Below, in pieces: positions 1 through 7,191 of a DNA stretch of 25,508 bases. The position numbers and the translations under genes were made by a program. The notes beneath the pieces are model-generated. The model ran no database searches. It worked only from the letters and a program-made list of their open reading frames with translations, and was not told the origin of the DNA. Each line of letters opens with the position of its first letter. Positions within the stretch are counted from its first letter, which is position 1. This stretch comes from an uncultured Prevotella sp. (lineage in GTDB: Bacteria > Bacteroidota > Bacteroidia > Bacteroidales > Bacteroidaceae), in NCBI GenBank assembly GCA_902497035.1, contig CABVDL010000033.1, positions 1 to 25,508 on the forward strand. Reading direction: 5' to 3'.

Positions 1-19
1 CCCCCCAGCCTCTTGGTAA

Positions 20-112
20 GGCATTTCCCGCTCTTACTCCTCACTCCTCACTCCTATCTCCTAACTCCTATCTCCTATCTCCTAACTCCTAACTCCTCAC
101 TACCTTATTGTC
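20..112. repeat. Pyrimidine-rich simple repeat (CTCCTAACTC-type)
   Basis: The plus strand is almost pure C/T with scattered A. It is built from imperfect tandem units such as ACTCCTA, TCTCCTA and ACTCCTC. No convincing gene is present; the reading frame through it is only a low-complexity translation of the repeat. It lies in the spacer downstream of the secreted protein gene. Function unknown. Confidence 0.75.
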
Positions 113-185
113 TGCTTGTTTTTAAGGTTTTACTTTGTGTCAGCGCCAAGATCCGACGAAGGAGAATCTGCCATTTGCGGGGTGG

Positions 186-245
186 GGGCGGGGATGAACA
201 CAATAGGGCGGGGATGAACAAATAGGGCGGGGATGAACCCCGCCC
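186..245. repeat. Three-copy GC-rich repeat ending in a hairpin (REP-like)
   Basis: The 14-mer GGGCGGGGATGAAC occurs three times, starting at 186, 206 and 225 (20 and 19 bases apart). The third copy runs into its own inverse: GGGCGGGG (225-232), loop ATGAA, CCCCGCCC (238-245), a perfect 8-bp hairpin. The pattern resembles short palindromic repeats scattered between genes in some bacteria. Membership in a dispersed family is inferred and was not tested. Confidence 0.7.
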
Positions 246-266
246 CTACGATGGGAATGGCGAATA

Positions 267-288
267 GCGACTGTCAGCAGACAGTCGC
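267..288. terminator. Hairpin just downstream of the secreted protein gene
   Basis: GCGACTGTC (267-275), loop AGCA, GACAGTCGC (280-288) form a perfect 9-bp stem. It starts 15 bases past the stop codon of the minus-strand gene ending at 303. No T-tract follows on either strand, so termination is inferred from position and stem only. Confidence 0.45.
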
Positions 289-302
289 CTTGAGCCGAAA
301 GG

Positions 303-1625
303 TCAACGGGCGATGTACTTCCTGCCGTTCTTAACCACTATACCCTTGTAGGCCTTGCTGACACGCTGGCCAGCCAGGTTATAGATGGCCTCGCCTGCAG
401 CAACCTTGTGGGCCTCAACGCCCTCAATGCCTGTAGACACCGTGTCGAGCTCATAGAGTACGGGGTTGATGGAGGCGGTGGCATCTGCCTTGAACTCGTA
501 GGAGCCCTTGAAGAGCGCAGCGGTCATATACTTGCTGTTGCTCTTGTTCTGGATGGTTGCCTCACCAGTAGTTGCGTCGAAAGTGACGGTCCAAACATGA
601 CCCTTAGTCGGAGTCTTAGCAACGTTGAAGCTTGCATACGTGCCATCAAGGTAGAGCATGCGGCCGTCGGGCTGAATGATGTTGTAGTCGCCCTCCTCGC
701 CCTGCTCGTCAGCCTTGAAAGTGAAGGTGTCGTCGTAGTCGCTGCGCACATTGATCTTGCCGTCCTTGGCCTCAATCTTGGTCCCCGTCAGGTAGCCGTA
801 ATTCTTTGAAATGGGGTAGGCATAGAAGATGGAGTCGGTGCCCGCGATGGGGAAACCCAAGAGATACTTGCCGCCATCCTTGAAGGCTGAGGCCTTCTTA
901 TAAGTATTGATGCTATAGACATCGACGATGACAGAGGCAGTGCCTGCATAGTATTCGTCATTCTCAGGAGACGTTGCATTGATGGTGTCCTTGCCGGTAG
1001 CACCGGTCAGCGAGATGGTGCCATCCTCAGCTACCGTAGCCACGCCGTGGCCCGTGGTGGTGAAAGTAACGGCGGCCGTAGTAGCCTTTGTGAACGCAGG
1101 AGCCTCAAAGGTGCTGACATCACCCTTGTCCAGCGAGACGCGTGTCTTTGAGAAACTCAGGTCTGCGCTCTTCTTGGTGACACCGATGCCGGCAGTTACC
1201 GTGACGACAATCTTTGTGGCACGCACCTGGAAGTCGGTTGCCGTGAATGTAACAGAGCTTGATTCGCCCGTCCATGTACCAATCTTGCCCTCTGCGCTGT
1301 AAGAACCAGTATCAACCTTAAAGTTTCCAGCTCCATAATTTACAGTAGGATTGTCAACAGTGCTTGTAAACACAACCTTGGTGATGTTGCCCGAGGCTAC
1401 TTTGATGGTGAGCGTCTGGCCCTTGTAGATGCGATACTCGTTGCCGTTGCCCATGATACCGTTGGACAGTTCAAATGAGACAACATCGTTCGTTCCAGTA
1501 ACTTCTCCTGCCTTTGTGCCACCGAACTTGTCGGTCTTTGCATCAAATGTTACGTCGTTTGCAAAGCTGAAGGCAGAGACAAGCGTCAGCAATGCCACTA
1601 ATGAAATACGTAAAAGTTTGTTCAT
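303..1625 (-). CDS. Secreted Ig-like domain protein with short C-terminal tail motif
   Basis: A 440-residue exported protein. Residues 1-22 form a signal peptide (basic start MNKLLR, hydrophobic core, probable cleavage after SFA). The middle is rich in Thr, Val and Ser with beta-strand patterns. Roughly residues 150-235 look like a bacterial Ig-like (Big) domain, ending in ASVIVDVYS. The last ~30 residues (IYNLAGQRVSKAYKGI...) match a tail common on secreted Prevotella proteins, related to but shorter than type IX secretion sorting tails. Substrate and partner are unknown; a cell-surface or extracellular location is inferred. It is transcribed alone, from a TAACTTTG element 28 bases upstream of the ATG. 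Confidence 0.8.
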   Translation of the reverse strand: MNKLLRISLVALLTLVSAFSFANDVTFDAKTDKFGGTKAGEVTGTNDVVSFELSNGIMGNGNEYRIYKGQTLTIKVASGNITKVVFTSTVDNPTVNYGAGNFKVDTGSYSAEGKIGTWTGESSSVTFTATDFQVRATKIVVTVTAGIGVTKKSADLSFSKTRVSLDKGDVSTFEAPAFTKATTAAVTFTTTGHGVATVAEDGTISLTGATGKDTINATSPENDEYYAGTASVIVDVYSINTYKKASAFKDGGKYLLGFPIAGTDSIFYAYPISKNYGYLTGTKIEAKDGKINVRSDYDDTFTFKADEQGEEGDYNIIQPDGRMLYLDGTYASFNVAKTPTKGHVWTVTFDATTGEATIQNKSNSKYMTAALFKGSYEFKADATASINPVLYELDTVSTGIEGVEAHKVAAGEAIYNLAGQRVSKAYKGIVVKNGRKYIAR

Positions 1626-1652
1626 AAAGTTATGTTTTGATTAAAGACACAG

Positions 1653-1660
1653 CAAAGTTA
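1653..1660 (-). promoter_or_regulatory. -7 promoter element of the secreted protein gene
   Basis: The minus strand reads TAACTTTG, a perfect match to the Bacteroidetes TAnnTTTG -7 element, 28 bases upstream of the ATG at 1625. No clear TTTG -33 element is present at the usual distance. Confidence 0.6.
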
Positions 1661-1990
1661 AGCAAAAAAATCATTGTATCGGCATTCACATGCGACTATT
1701 TTCCCCTTGCTTCCAACAAACCACAAAAAAATAACTGCTTTGAAAAATAAAACCATTGGGCAGACGTTGTAATAACAAAGAGAACACACCATTCAATGCA
1801 TTGCCTATGAAATATACTTTACTTCAAGACGAGCAACCCTCAGAGTTGTCACTGTACATCATCCGCATGGTGGCTTGCAAGCGGCTATGGAAGCGAAGGG
1901 CTGCCGGCAGACCGGAACTGGCGGAGCCGATTGACCTGGCCTGGTCGTAACTGCCCGCTCTATTGCTCATTAACGATAACGCATTTAGCC
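1661..1990. other. Intergenic stretch upstream of rpe, possible small ORF
   Basis: This ~330-base spacer separates the divergent secreted-protein and rpe genes. The left part is AT-rich. A plus-strand frame from ATG 1809 to 1950 could encode 46 residues (MKYTLLQDEQ...), but it matches no family I recognise and has no visible initiation signal. No TAnnTTTG promoter for rpe was found, so the region is best read as the rpe upstream/leader region. Confidence 0.4.
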
Positions 1991-2647
1991 ATGAATAAAC
2001 CGATACTTGTGTCACCCTCCCTGCTGTCAGCCGACTTCACCGACCTAAAGTCCGACATCGGCATGATTAACCGCAGTGAGGCCGACTGGCTGCACTGCGA
2101 TGTGATGGACGGTGTGTTTGTGCCCAACATCTCATTTGGCTTCCCCGTACTGCAGGCGGTGCGCGACATCTGCCGTAAGCCGCTTGACGTGCATTTCATG
2201 ATTGTGCAGCCCGAGCGCTATGTTGATGCCGCTGCTAAGGCTGGCGCGATGATGATGACGGTACACCAGGAGGCGGCCGTACATCTGGACCGGCTGATTA
2301 CCCAAATCCATGAGGCCGGCATGAAGGCCGGTGTGGCCCTCAATCCCTCGTCGCCCGTGAGCCTGTTGGAAGATGTCATCGTCAGTGCGGACATGGTTTT
2401 GCTGATGAGCGTCAACCCGGGCTTTGGCGGTCAGAAGTTTATAGAGAATACACTCAACAAGGTGCGCCGCCTACGCCGTCTGATTGCCGACAGCGGGTCG
2501 CACGCCCTTATCGAGGTGGACGGAGGTGTCAATGCCGCCACCGCTCCGCGCCTGGTCGAGGCCGGAGTGGATGTGCTGGTGAGCGGCAGCTATGTCTTTA
2601 AGGCTTCTGACCCAGAGGCCACCATCCACCAGCTGAAGCAGCTGTAG
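1991..2647 (+). CDS. rpe: Ribulose-phosphate 3-epimerase
   Basis: Interconverts D-ribulose 5-phosphate and D-xylulose 5-phosphate in the cytoplasmic pentose phosphate pathway. The 218-residue protein has the expected TIM-barrel motifs: SLLSADF near the start, HCDVMDGVFVPN with metal-binding His and Asp, DVHFMIV, the phosphate-gripping SVNPGFGGQKF and the catalytic EVDGGVN near the C-terminus. The frame is open upstream to 1931, but the ATG at 1991 (MNKPILVSPS) gives the usual family N-terminus. The gene is convergent with the sigma factor gene. Its last codons lie inside a 22-bp tandem repeat. Confidence 0.95.
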   Translation: MNKPILVSPSLLSADFTDLKSDIGMINRSEADWLHCDVMDGVFVPNISFGFPVLQAVRDICRKPLDVHFMIVQPERYVDAAAKAGAMMMTVHQEAAVHLDRLITQIHEAGMKAGVALNPSSPVSLLEDVIVSADMVLLMSVNPGFGGQKFIENTLNKVRRLRRLIADSGSHALIEVDGGVNAATAPRLVEAGVDVLVSGSYVFKASDPEATIHQLKQL

Positions 2648-2702
2648 CCGTTTCTTGGAGCAGCTGGAGGCGTTTCTTGAAGCAGCTGTAGCCGTTTCTC
2701 TC
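2637..2702. repeat. 22-bp tandem repeat, three copies, across the rpe stop
   Basis: Copies at 2637-2658, 2659-2680 and 2681-2702 share the core AGCAGCTGNAGNCGTTTCT. The first copy contains the last codons and the TAG stop of rpe. The array fills most of the 74-base gap to the convergent sigma factor gene. Confidence 0.85.
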
Positions 2703-2721
2703 AGGCCGGACGGACATCAGT

Positions 2722-3318
2722 TCAGACGAGCTGCAGCTGGAGGTTATGCTCGCGTGCCATCTTGCGCATGTTGAGCAGGGCATAGCGCATGCGGCCCAGG
2801 GCAGTGTTGATGCTCACGTTGGTCACCTCGGCGATTTCCTTGAACGAGAGGTTCTGATAGAAGCGCATGTAGACCACCTCGCGCTGTGTGCCGGGCAGCA
2901 TGCGCACCATCTTCTTCACGTCCTCCATCACCTGCCGGTTGACGTAGTCGTGCTCAATGTTGCCCACCTCGATGCTCTCGCTGGCAAGGCTCGAGAGGTC
3001 GTTGTCCTTGTTGGTCTCCACAATGCGGTCGTTTCTGATGCCGCGGTAGCGGTCCATGATTACATTGTGGGCAATGCGCATGCACCAGGCATTGAACTTG
3101 CCTGTGGGAGCGTACTGACCCTGCTGCAGCTTCACGATAATTTTGATGAACGTATCTTGAAAGATGTCATTCGCCCGCTCTTCATCGTGGACAATGAACA
3201 GAATATAGGAAAAAACCTTTGACTGGTTATGCTTGAGCAACAACTCAAAAGCTTGGTTGTCACCCTCCATATAGCGTGTGGCCAATTCCTCATCGGTCAT
3301 GTCTGTAAGATTTCTCAT
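2722..3318 (-). CDS. ECF-type RNA polymerase sigma factor
   Basis: A 198-residue sigma-70 family protein of the extracytoplasmic-function class. Residues ~20-90 form region 2, with the FQDTFIKIIVKL core-binding helix and the WCMRIAHNVIMDRYR -10 recognition helix. After an acidic linker, residues ~128-185 form region 4, with LPGTQREVVYMRFYQNLSFKEIAEV and the recognition helix VSINTALGRMRYALLNMRK. It should direct RNA polymerase to a subset of promoters. No anti-sigma factor gene is adjacent, so its control is not evident. It is monocistronic with its own promoter at 3401-3432. Its target genes cannot be told from the window. Confidence 0.92.
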   Translation of the reverse strand: MRNLTDMTDEELATRYMEGDNQAFELLLKHNQSKVFSYILFIVHDEERANDIFQDTFIKIIVKLQQGQYAPTGKFNAWCMRIAHNVIMDRYRGIRNDRIVETNKDNDLSSLASESIEVGNIEHDYVNRQVMEDVKKMVRMLPGTQREVVYMRFYQNLSFKEIAEVTNVSINTALGRMRYALLNMRKMAREHNLQLQLV

Positions 3319-3400
3319 GTCTTATCTCAATTTGATGAAGTAGAGGTCTAATCGATAGGCGAACGTTTTTATAATGATGGTTATATACTTTTATCACTTG

Positions 3401-3432
3401 CAAAAGTAATTTTTTTAATCTTATTGACCAAA
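3401..3432 (-). promoter_or_regulatory. Promoter of the ECF sigma factor gene
   Basis: On the minus strand, TTTG (3432-3429), a 20-base spacer and TACTTTTG (3408-3401) match the Bacteroidetes TTTG / TAnnTTTG promoter. The expected start near 3394 leaves a leader of about 75 bases before the ATG at 3318. Confidence 0.65.
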
Positions 3433-3468
3433 TATTTAATGCAAAAAATGCAATAATCCGTAAAGTTA

Positions 3469-3742
3469 TCAGTAGTCGGCAAGGTATTCGTGGCTGTCGT
3501 CGTACTGGTCATCAGTCTCTTGCTCACGCTCTAACTGCTCTTTCATCTCCAGTTCGTAGCGTGGAAGACTTCCGAAAGTGTTTCATAAAAGTCGTCGTCC
3601 ACAAGCATGGCATATTCGAGAAAGCCCTCTGGTGCACAAACATCACGGGCCCGGTTCATGATTTTCATAAATTCCTCACGGTCCTCCACTTGCCCCTGCT
3701 CAACGCTTTCTCACTGCCGTCTCCTGCAGCCCTACGGATGGT
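3469..3742 (-). pseudogene. Frameshifted remnant of an unknown acidic protein gene
   Basis: The minus strand encodes protein-like sequence in three successive frames. 3742 to ~3703 gives TIRRAAGDGSEKA. About 3704 to ~3570 gives VEQGQVEDREEFMKIMNRA and continues through FLEYAMLVDDDFYETLSEV. 3567-3469 gives LPRYELEMKEQLEREQETDD and ends EYLADY before a TGA. The pieces join into one acidic C-terminal region if two single-base shifts are assumed, and no start codon precedes them. I read this as a decaying gene. Family not recognised. A sequencing error could explain one shift, but not the missing start as well. Confidence 0.55.
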
Positions 3743-3760
3743 ATTTATAGTGTAAGGTGA

Positions 3761-4435
3761 TTAGTCAAACAAGATGTGTGGATTCATAATGTGCGGACTG
3801 TTCCAGGCAATGCCGTGGGCGCAGAGTGCCTGCTCCTTGGCATGCCAGTAGGCAAAGCAGAAGCCCATGCCGCGTGGGTGGTGGGCCAGCACGGCTTCAG
3901 TTTCTCGCTCAACGTCGTCGATGGCATTCTCGTAGGCCCGGCTCCATTCGATGGGGTCGTGCCTGAGTCCCGAACGGCCCTTGTTGTCAATCTCGTCGAG
4001 TCGGCCGGTGTCAGCCAGGGCGATGTTGTGCTCAAAGTGGGCTATCTCGGACACGACATCCTCCTCCGCCGATACCTCGTGGCCGTGCAGACAGCCGATG
4101 CGCTGGATGACGACGAGCTGCAGGCGGAGCAGGCGGAGTCGCAGCCGCGGGTGGTCGGACACGCAGTCAACCATTCGCCTTACCGGTTCATACAGCTTGT
4201 CGAGCATGTGGTCGAAGCCCTCTAAGTAGGAGGCAAAACGCAGGAAAATCACGGCAAACTCCGTTATCTCCCAGTAGCGGCGCATTTTCCTCAGGTTCTC
4301 CTCGGACAGCAGTACACAGCCGCAACAAATTTCCTGATAGTCGTCAAGGCTCTCAGAACTGCTTGTAAGCGGCCTGTCTTTCCATTTCTGCAGAGTGTCG
4401 TTGAATATTTTACGGATGTTAAGTTCTTCTTTCAA
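3761..4435 (-). CDS. Conserved-looking hypothetical protein, TTG start
   Basis: A 224-residue cytoplasmic-looking protein with no signal peptide or membrane segment. It is mostly helical and rich in His, Arg and Glu. The C-terminal ~50 residues (HHPRGMGFCFAYWHAKEQAL, then WNSPHIMNPHILFD) look strongly constrained. It is the last gene of the Hsp70/GrpE-like cluster, 11 bases after the stop of the DUF1963 gene. The frame holds no ATG before residue ~50, so the TTG at 4435 is the likely start, probably translated by coupling to the upstream gene. I do not recognise the family. Its position suggests a role with the chaperone-like cluster, which is inference. Confidence 0.65.
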   Translation of the reverse strand: MKEELNIRKIFNDTLQKWKDRPLTSSSESLDDYQEICCGCVLLSEENLRKMRRYWEITEFAVIFLRFASYLEGFDHMLDKLYEPVRRMVDCVSDHPRLRLRLLRLQLVVIQRIGCLHGHEVSAEEDVVSEIAHFEHNIALADTGRLDEIDNKGRSGLRHDPIEWSRAYENAIDDVERETEAVLAHHPRGMGFCFAYWHAKEQALCAHGIAWNSPHIMNPHILFD

Positions 4436-4446
4436 AGTGAGTCTGG

Positions 4447-5067
4447 TTAATAGTAAAACAAATCACCTGTGGTGCGGTCAAACCGTCTGCGGGTAAGGTC
4501 CCGGGGATGAATGAAGATGAAATAGAGGCCGCAGTCGTAAAAGCGCAGTCCCCAGCGGTCGTCCTCATCCACCTGAAGCAGGCAGATTTCGCCCTCGTGC
4601 TGGCAGCGCACCTCGTCGGGATAGGGTGTGCAGAGCATCGCCAGGCCGTCGTCGGCAGACTTCTCCGCCACGGTGAAGACAATCTTCTCCGCAGGCCGGA
4701 AGACGCTTTCACCGGTACCTTCCCAATGCAGGTCGTATGGCTTCAGTCCCTTTGTCTGCCGCGAATAGATGACGTGGGGCGGCATGTGATAGTCGAGAGG
4801 ACTGTCGGTCTCGCCGAGAAAGTAGTCGAGCGGCGCGAAGAACCAGAGCATGCCCTCCTTGGGCAAGAGATGGCCGGTGTCGAAAGGTGCAAGCTCGTCG
4901 CATCTTATCTGGCAGAGAAAAGTAAGCGGCTCCTCGTAGGTCTCACCGCCGTCGCTGACTGTCACGGTGGGGTGGGGTACGTCCTCCGGCAGATCGGGCG
5001 CACCCCACCAGTGGCTTTTTCCGACGAGCGGTTTGGCGGACAGTTGTGTCATAAGCTTGATGGCCAT
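4447..5067 (-). CDS. DUF1963 (YwqG-like) family protein
   Basis: A 206-residue soluble protein. The N-terminus (KSHWWGAPDLPEDVPHP, then EPLTFLCQIRCDELAPFD) has the DUF1963 signature of a 'G.PDLP...WP' element followed by 'LpfLaQI.l.el'. WFFAPLDYFLG and the Trp/Tyr-rich C-terminus also fit. The biochemical function of the family is not established to my knowledge. The upstream gene stops at 5070, and the first in-frame ATG is at 5067; a TTG at 5073 would give a 4-base overlap instead. This tight linkage marks it as part of the same operon as the 700-residue membrane protein. Confidence 0.75.
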   Translation of the reverse strand: MAIKLMTQLSAKPLVGKSHWWGAPDLPEDVPHPTVTVSDGGETYEEPLTFLCQIRCDELAPFDTGHLLPKEGMLWFFAPLDYFLGETDSPLDYHMPPHVIYSRQTKGLKPYDLHWEGTGESVFRPAEKIVFTVAEKSADDGLAMLCTPYPDEVRCQHEGEICLLQVDEDDRWGLRFYDCGLYFIFIHPRDLTRRRFDRTTGDLFYY

Positions 5068-5069
5068 AG

Positions 5070-7172
5070 TCAAACGCGTCTGTAAAGGTTACCATATTTG
5101 TCCCGATAGAGTGTGCTGCCACCAGCCCCGGCCAGTGCGCCGATGACAAACAAAGCGGCCAACACAACGAGGATAATGCGCACAATGATGATGATGAGTG
5201 CCGTTACGGCAACGATGCAGCTCACGGCATACACCAGTACGAAGACAGAGACCATGCTGCCTTTCAAGGCTCCAAAGTCCTTGATGTTGAGTGCGAAAGT
5301 GCGGATGATGCCTATGAGGATGATAAGCAGGAATATGAGTATGCCCACTTGCTCCGCCGTATCGCCTTTCCAGTGGAAGCCCAGTTGGGTGACAAGAAAA
5401 TAGACCAGCAGCGTAGGGAAGCTGACGATGATGCCTATTACCGCTGGCTTGACGTGAATTTCTGCCTCCTCGCAACTGTCCCAGCACAGCAGCTGCTCAA
5501 ACCACTTGATGGAGAATAGCTGCACGGCTACCACCGCGAGGAAAGGAATGACGCGCAGCAGGGTGCCGAAGAACCCGTAGCGGTCGTAGTCGCACCACCA
5601 GAAAGCACCGTTGCCCATTAGTCTGTACCAGTAGATTTCGGTGAGGGCCACGGCGAGCAGGCAGAGCGGAACAACCACCAGACCGGCCTCGCGCACCGGG
5701 CTTACACCAAACCTCATGCCTGTTATGCTGACGGCGAAGGCAACGAAAAGCAGTCCGATGATGCCCCAGCATGGCCCCATGGAAGCAAAGAACGCAGACA
5801 CTTTGCTGTTGTGGTTCAGTTCATGTTTAGTGAGTACGTGAGATGTCGTGGGACTATTTGTCTGGCTCCATACGAGATAGCTTCGGCTGATGCGGTAGTA
5901 TTTGCCGTGGCTCATAAAGACGAAATTGAGCTTGTCGTAGGATTGCGGTACGGAGTCGATCAGCTCACCGCGCGCAAGATAGAAGCCGCTGCCGTTGCCT
6001 TTTGGTTTCCATCCGCTCGCTTCCTTTTTGTCCTTTACGACACGGGTGCAGAATACGCTGTCCTTGGTGTTTGGACTGATGACGTATTGCGACAGTGCCG
6101 CTGTGCCGAGCGTGGCGTGGTGACGGGGACCGCCCAGACTGTCGGCTCCCTCCTTGTGTAGGTCTATGGCAGCGGTTGACGAGCCGCTAAAGACGAGTCC
6201 TGAGAGACAATGACCTTGTGCACCCACGAAGAGCCGGTAGCGGGTTGCGAGGCTGTCGGCTTGTGCGTTTCCTCTGGCCGTCAGCGTGCTGTCGCTCTCC
6301 GTCAGGAAAAGATAATGCCCCTCCCTTGCCGAGGAGACGCGGCCGGCAACAGCCGATTGGCGCAGTGTCGCTGTCTTCACGAAGAGTCTTCCCTGCACGG
6401 TGTCGTTCCTAACCGAGTCAATGATGAGTGTCGTCGGATAGCCTTTCATTTCTCCGTGCCAGCTGCCGCCGAGCATCCGCTGTCCGTCTGCCAATGCGTT
6501 GTCGGTGTAGGCTTGGAACAGAACGAAACATCCCGTCACTATCAGGGCAATCAGTCCTGCCCCTGTGGCTATGCTGATGGCGTGCCGTCGGAGCCATGGT
6601 CCTGCCTTCCCTATCCATCGGCTGAGGAGTGACTGCGGCTTGTCGATGCCGTTGAGGACTTCAGGAGTCGGACTCCCGGGGAAAGGTATTGAATGACGTT
6701 GTGGTTGCTGACGTCGCGGTTTCGGCTCCGGCTGCCGGGTCTGAGGCCGTTGGGTCAGTGGCTTCCGTTGGGTGCTTTGTGCCGCAGGCTGTTGCCGTTG
6801 CCGCTCATCGCGCCGCTGTTGCTGCTGCGGTGTGCGTCGCGGCCCGCCCATGGTCTGCTGCATGGCATTGCGGAATTGCTCGAGCGTCTCAGCGTCAGTG
6901 GTGTACATCTCCTTGGCCACGCCACGAAAATCCTTGCTGGCCTGAATGATGTCGCGGTTGTTGCCGTGCAGCTTGTCGGCATCGCTCAACACCTTGACCA
7001 GCCGCTCCACGCGCTGCGTACACGACGGCCCGAACGTCACCGTGCGCCACATGTTTCTGAGCGCGCCGATGGCCTCCAGTTCGTCTGAATGGAGGCTCTC
7101 GGTGTCGGTCTCAAGAATGGCGATGGCCTCGTCCCATTTCTTCAGCCGCATCTTGAATATTGTTTCCAGCAT
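5070..7172 (-). CDS. Large multi-domain membrane protein of the Hsp70 cluster
   Basis: 700 residues; family not recognised. Residues 1-105 form a soluble helical domain (start MLETIFKMRLKKWDEAIAIL). Residues ~106-190 are a low-complexity linker rich in Gln, Arg and Pro. TM1 spans ~197-222. Residues ~225-455 form a soluble beta-rich domain opening MLGGSWHGEMKG. About seven further membrane segments lie between ~458 and 685, followed by a short basic tail (YRDKYGNLYRRV). The positive-inside rule puts the N-terminus in the cytoplasm and the 225-455 domain in the periplasm. It starts 19 bases after the Hsp70 stop and abuts the DUF1963 gene. A role as membrane anchor or client of the Hsp70 is inference. 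Confidence 0.7.
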   Translation of the reverse strand: MLETIFKMRLKKWDEAIAILETDTESLHSDELEAIGALRNMWRTVTFGPSCTQRVERLVKVLSDADKLHGNNRDIIQASKDFRGVAKEMYTTDAETLEQFRNAMQQTMGGPRRTPQQQQRRDERQRQQPAAQSTQRKPLTQRPQTRQPEPKPRRQQPQRHSIPFPGSPTPEVLNGIDKPQSLLSRWIGKAGPWLRRHAISIATGAGLIALIVTGCFVLFQAYTDNALADGQRMLGGSWHGEMKGYPTTLIIDSVRNDTVQGRLFVKTATLRQSAVAGRVSSAREGHYLFLTESDSTLTARGNAQADSLATRYRLFVGAQGHCLSGLVFSGSSTAAIDLHKEGADSLGGPRHHATLGTAALSQYVISPNTKDSVFCTRVVKDKKEASGWKPKGNGSGFYLARGELIDSVPQSYDKLNFVFMSHGKYYRISRSYLVWSQTNSPTTSHVLTKHELNHNSKVSAFFASMGPCWGIIGLLFVAFAVSITGMRFGVSPVREAGLVVVPLCLLAVALTEIYWYRLMGNGAFWWCDYDRYGFFGTLLRVIPFLAVVAVQLFSIKWFEQLLCWDSCEEAEIHVKPAVIGIIVSFPTLLVYFLVTQLGFHWKGDTAEQVGILIFLLIILIGIIRTFALNIKDFGALKGSMVSVFVLVYAVSCIVAVTALIIIIVRIILVVLAALFVIGALAGAGGSTLYRDKYGNLYRRV

Positions 7173-7191
7173 AGCTGATGCGTATTAAGGT

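Noticed and set aside
13..225. Small plus-strand frame at the left edge
   Set aside because: It is a translation of the C/T-rich simple repeat followed by the GC-rich repeats. No protein character.
186..238. Possible CRISPR array
   Set aside because: Only three 14-base units spaced 5-6 bases apart, no spacers of normal length and no cas genes.
1931..1990. Extended N-terminus of ribulose-phosphate 3-epimerase
   Set aside because: The extra residues have no counterpart in the family; MNKPILVSPS at 1991 is the usual start.
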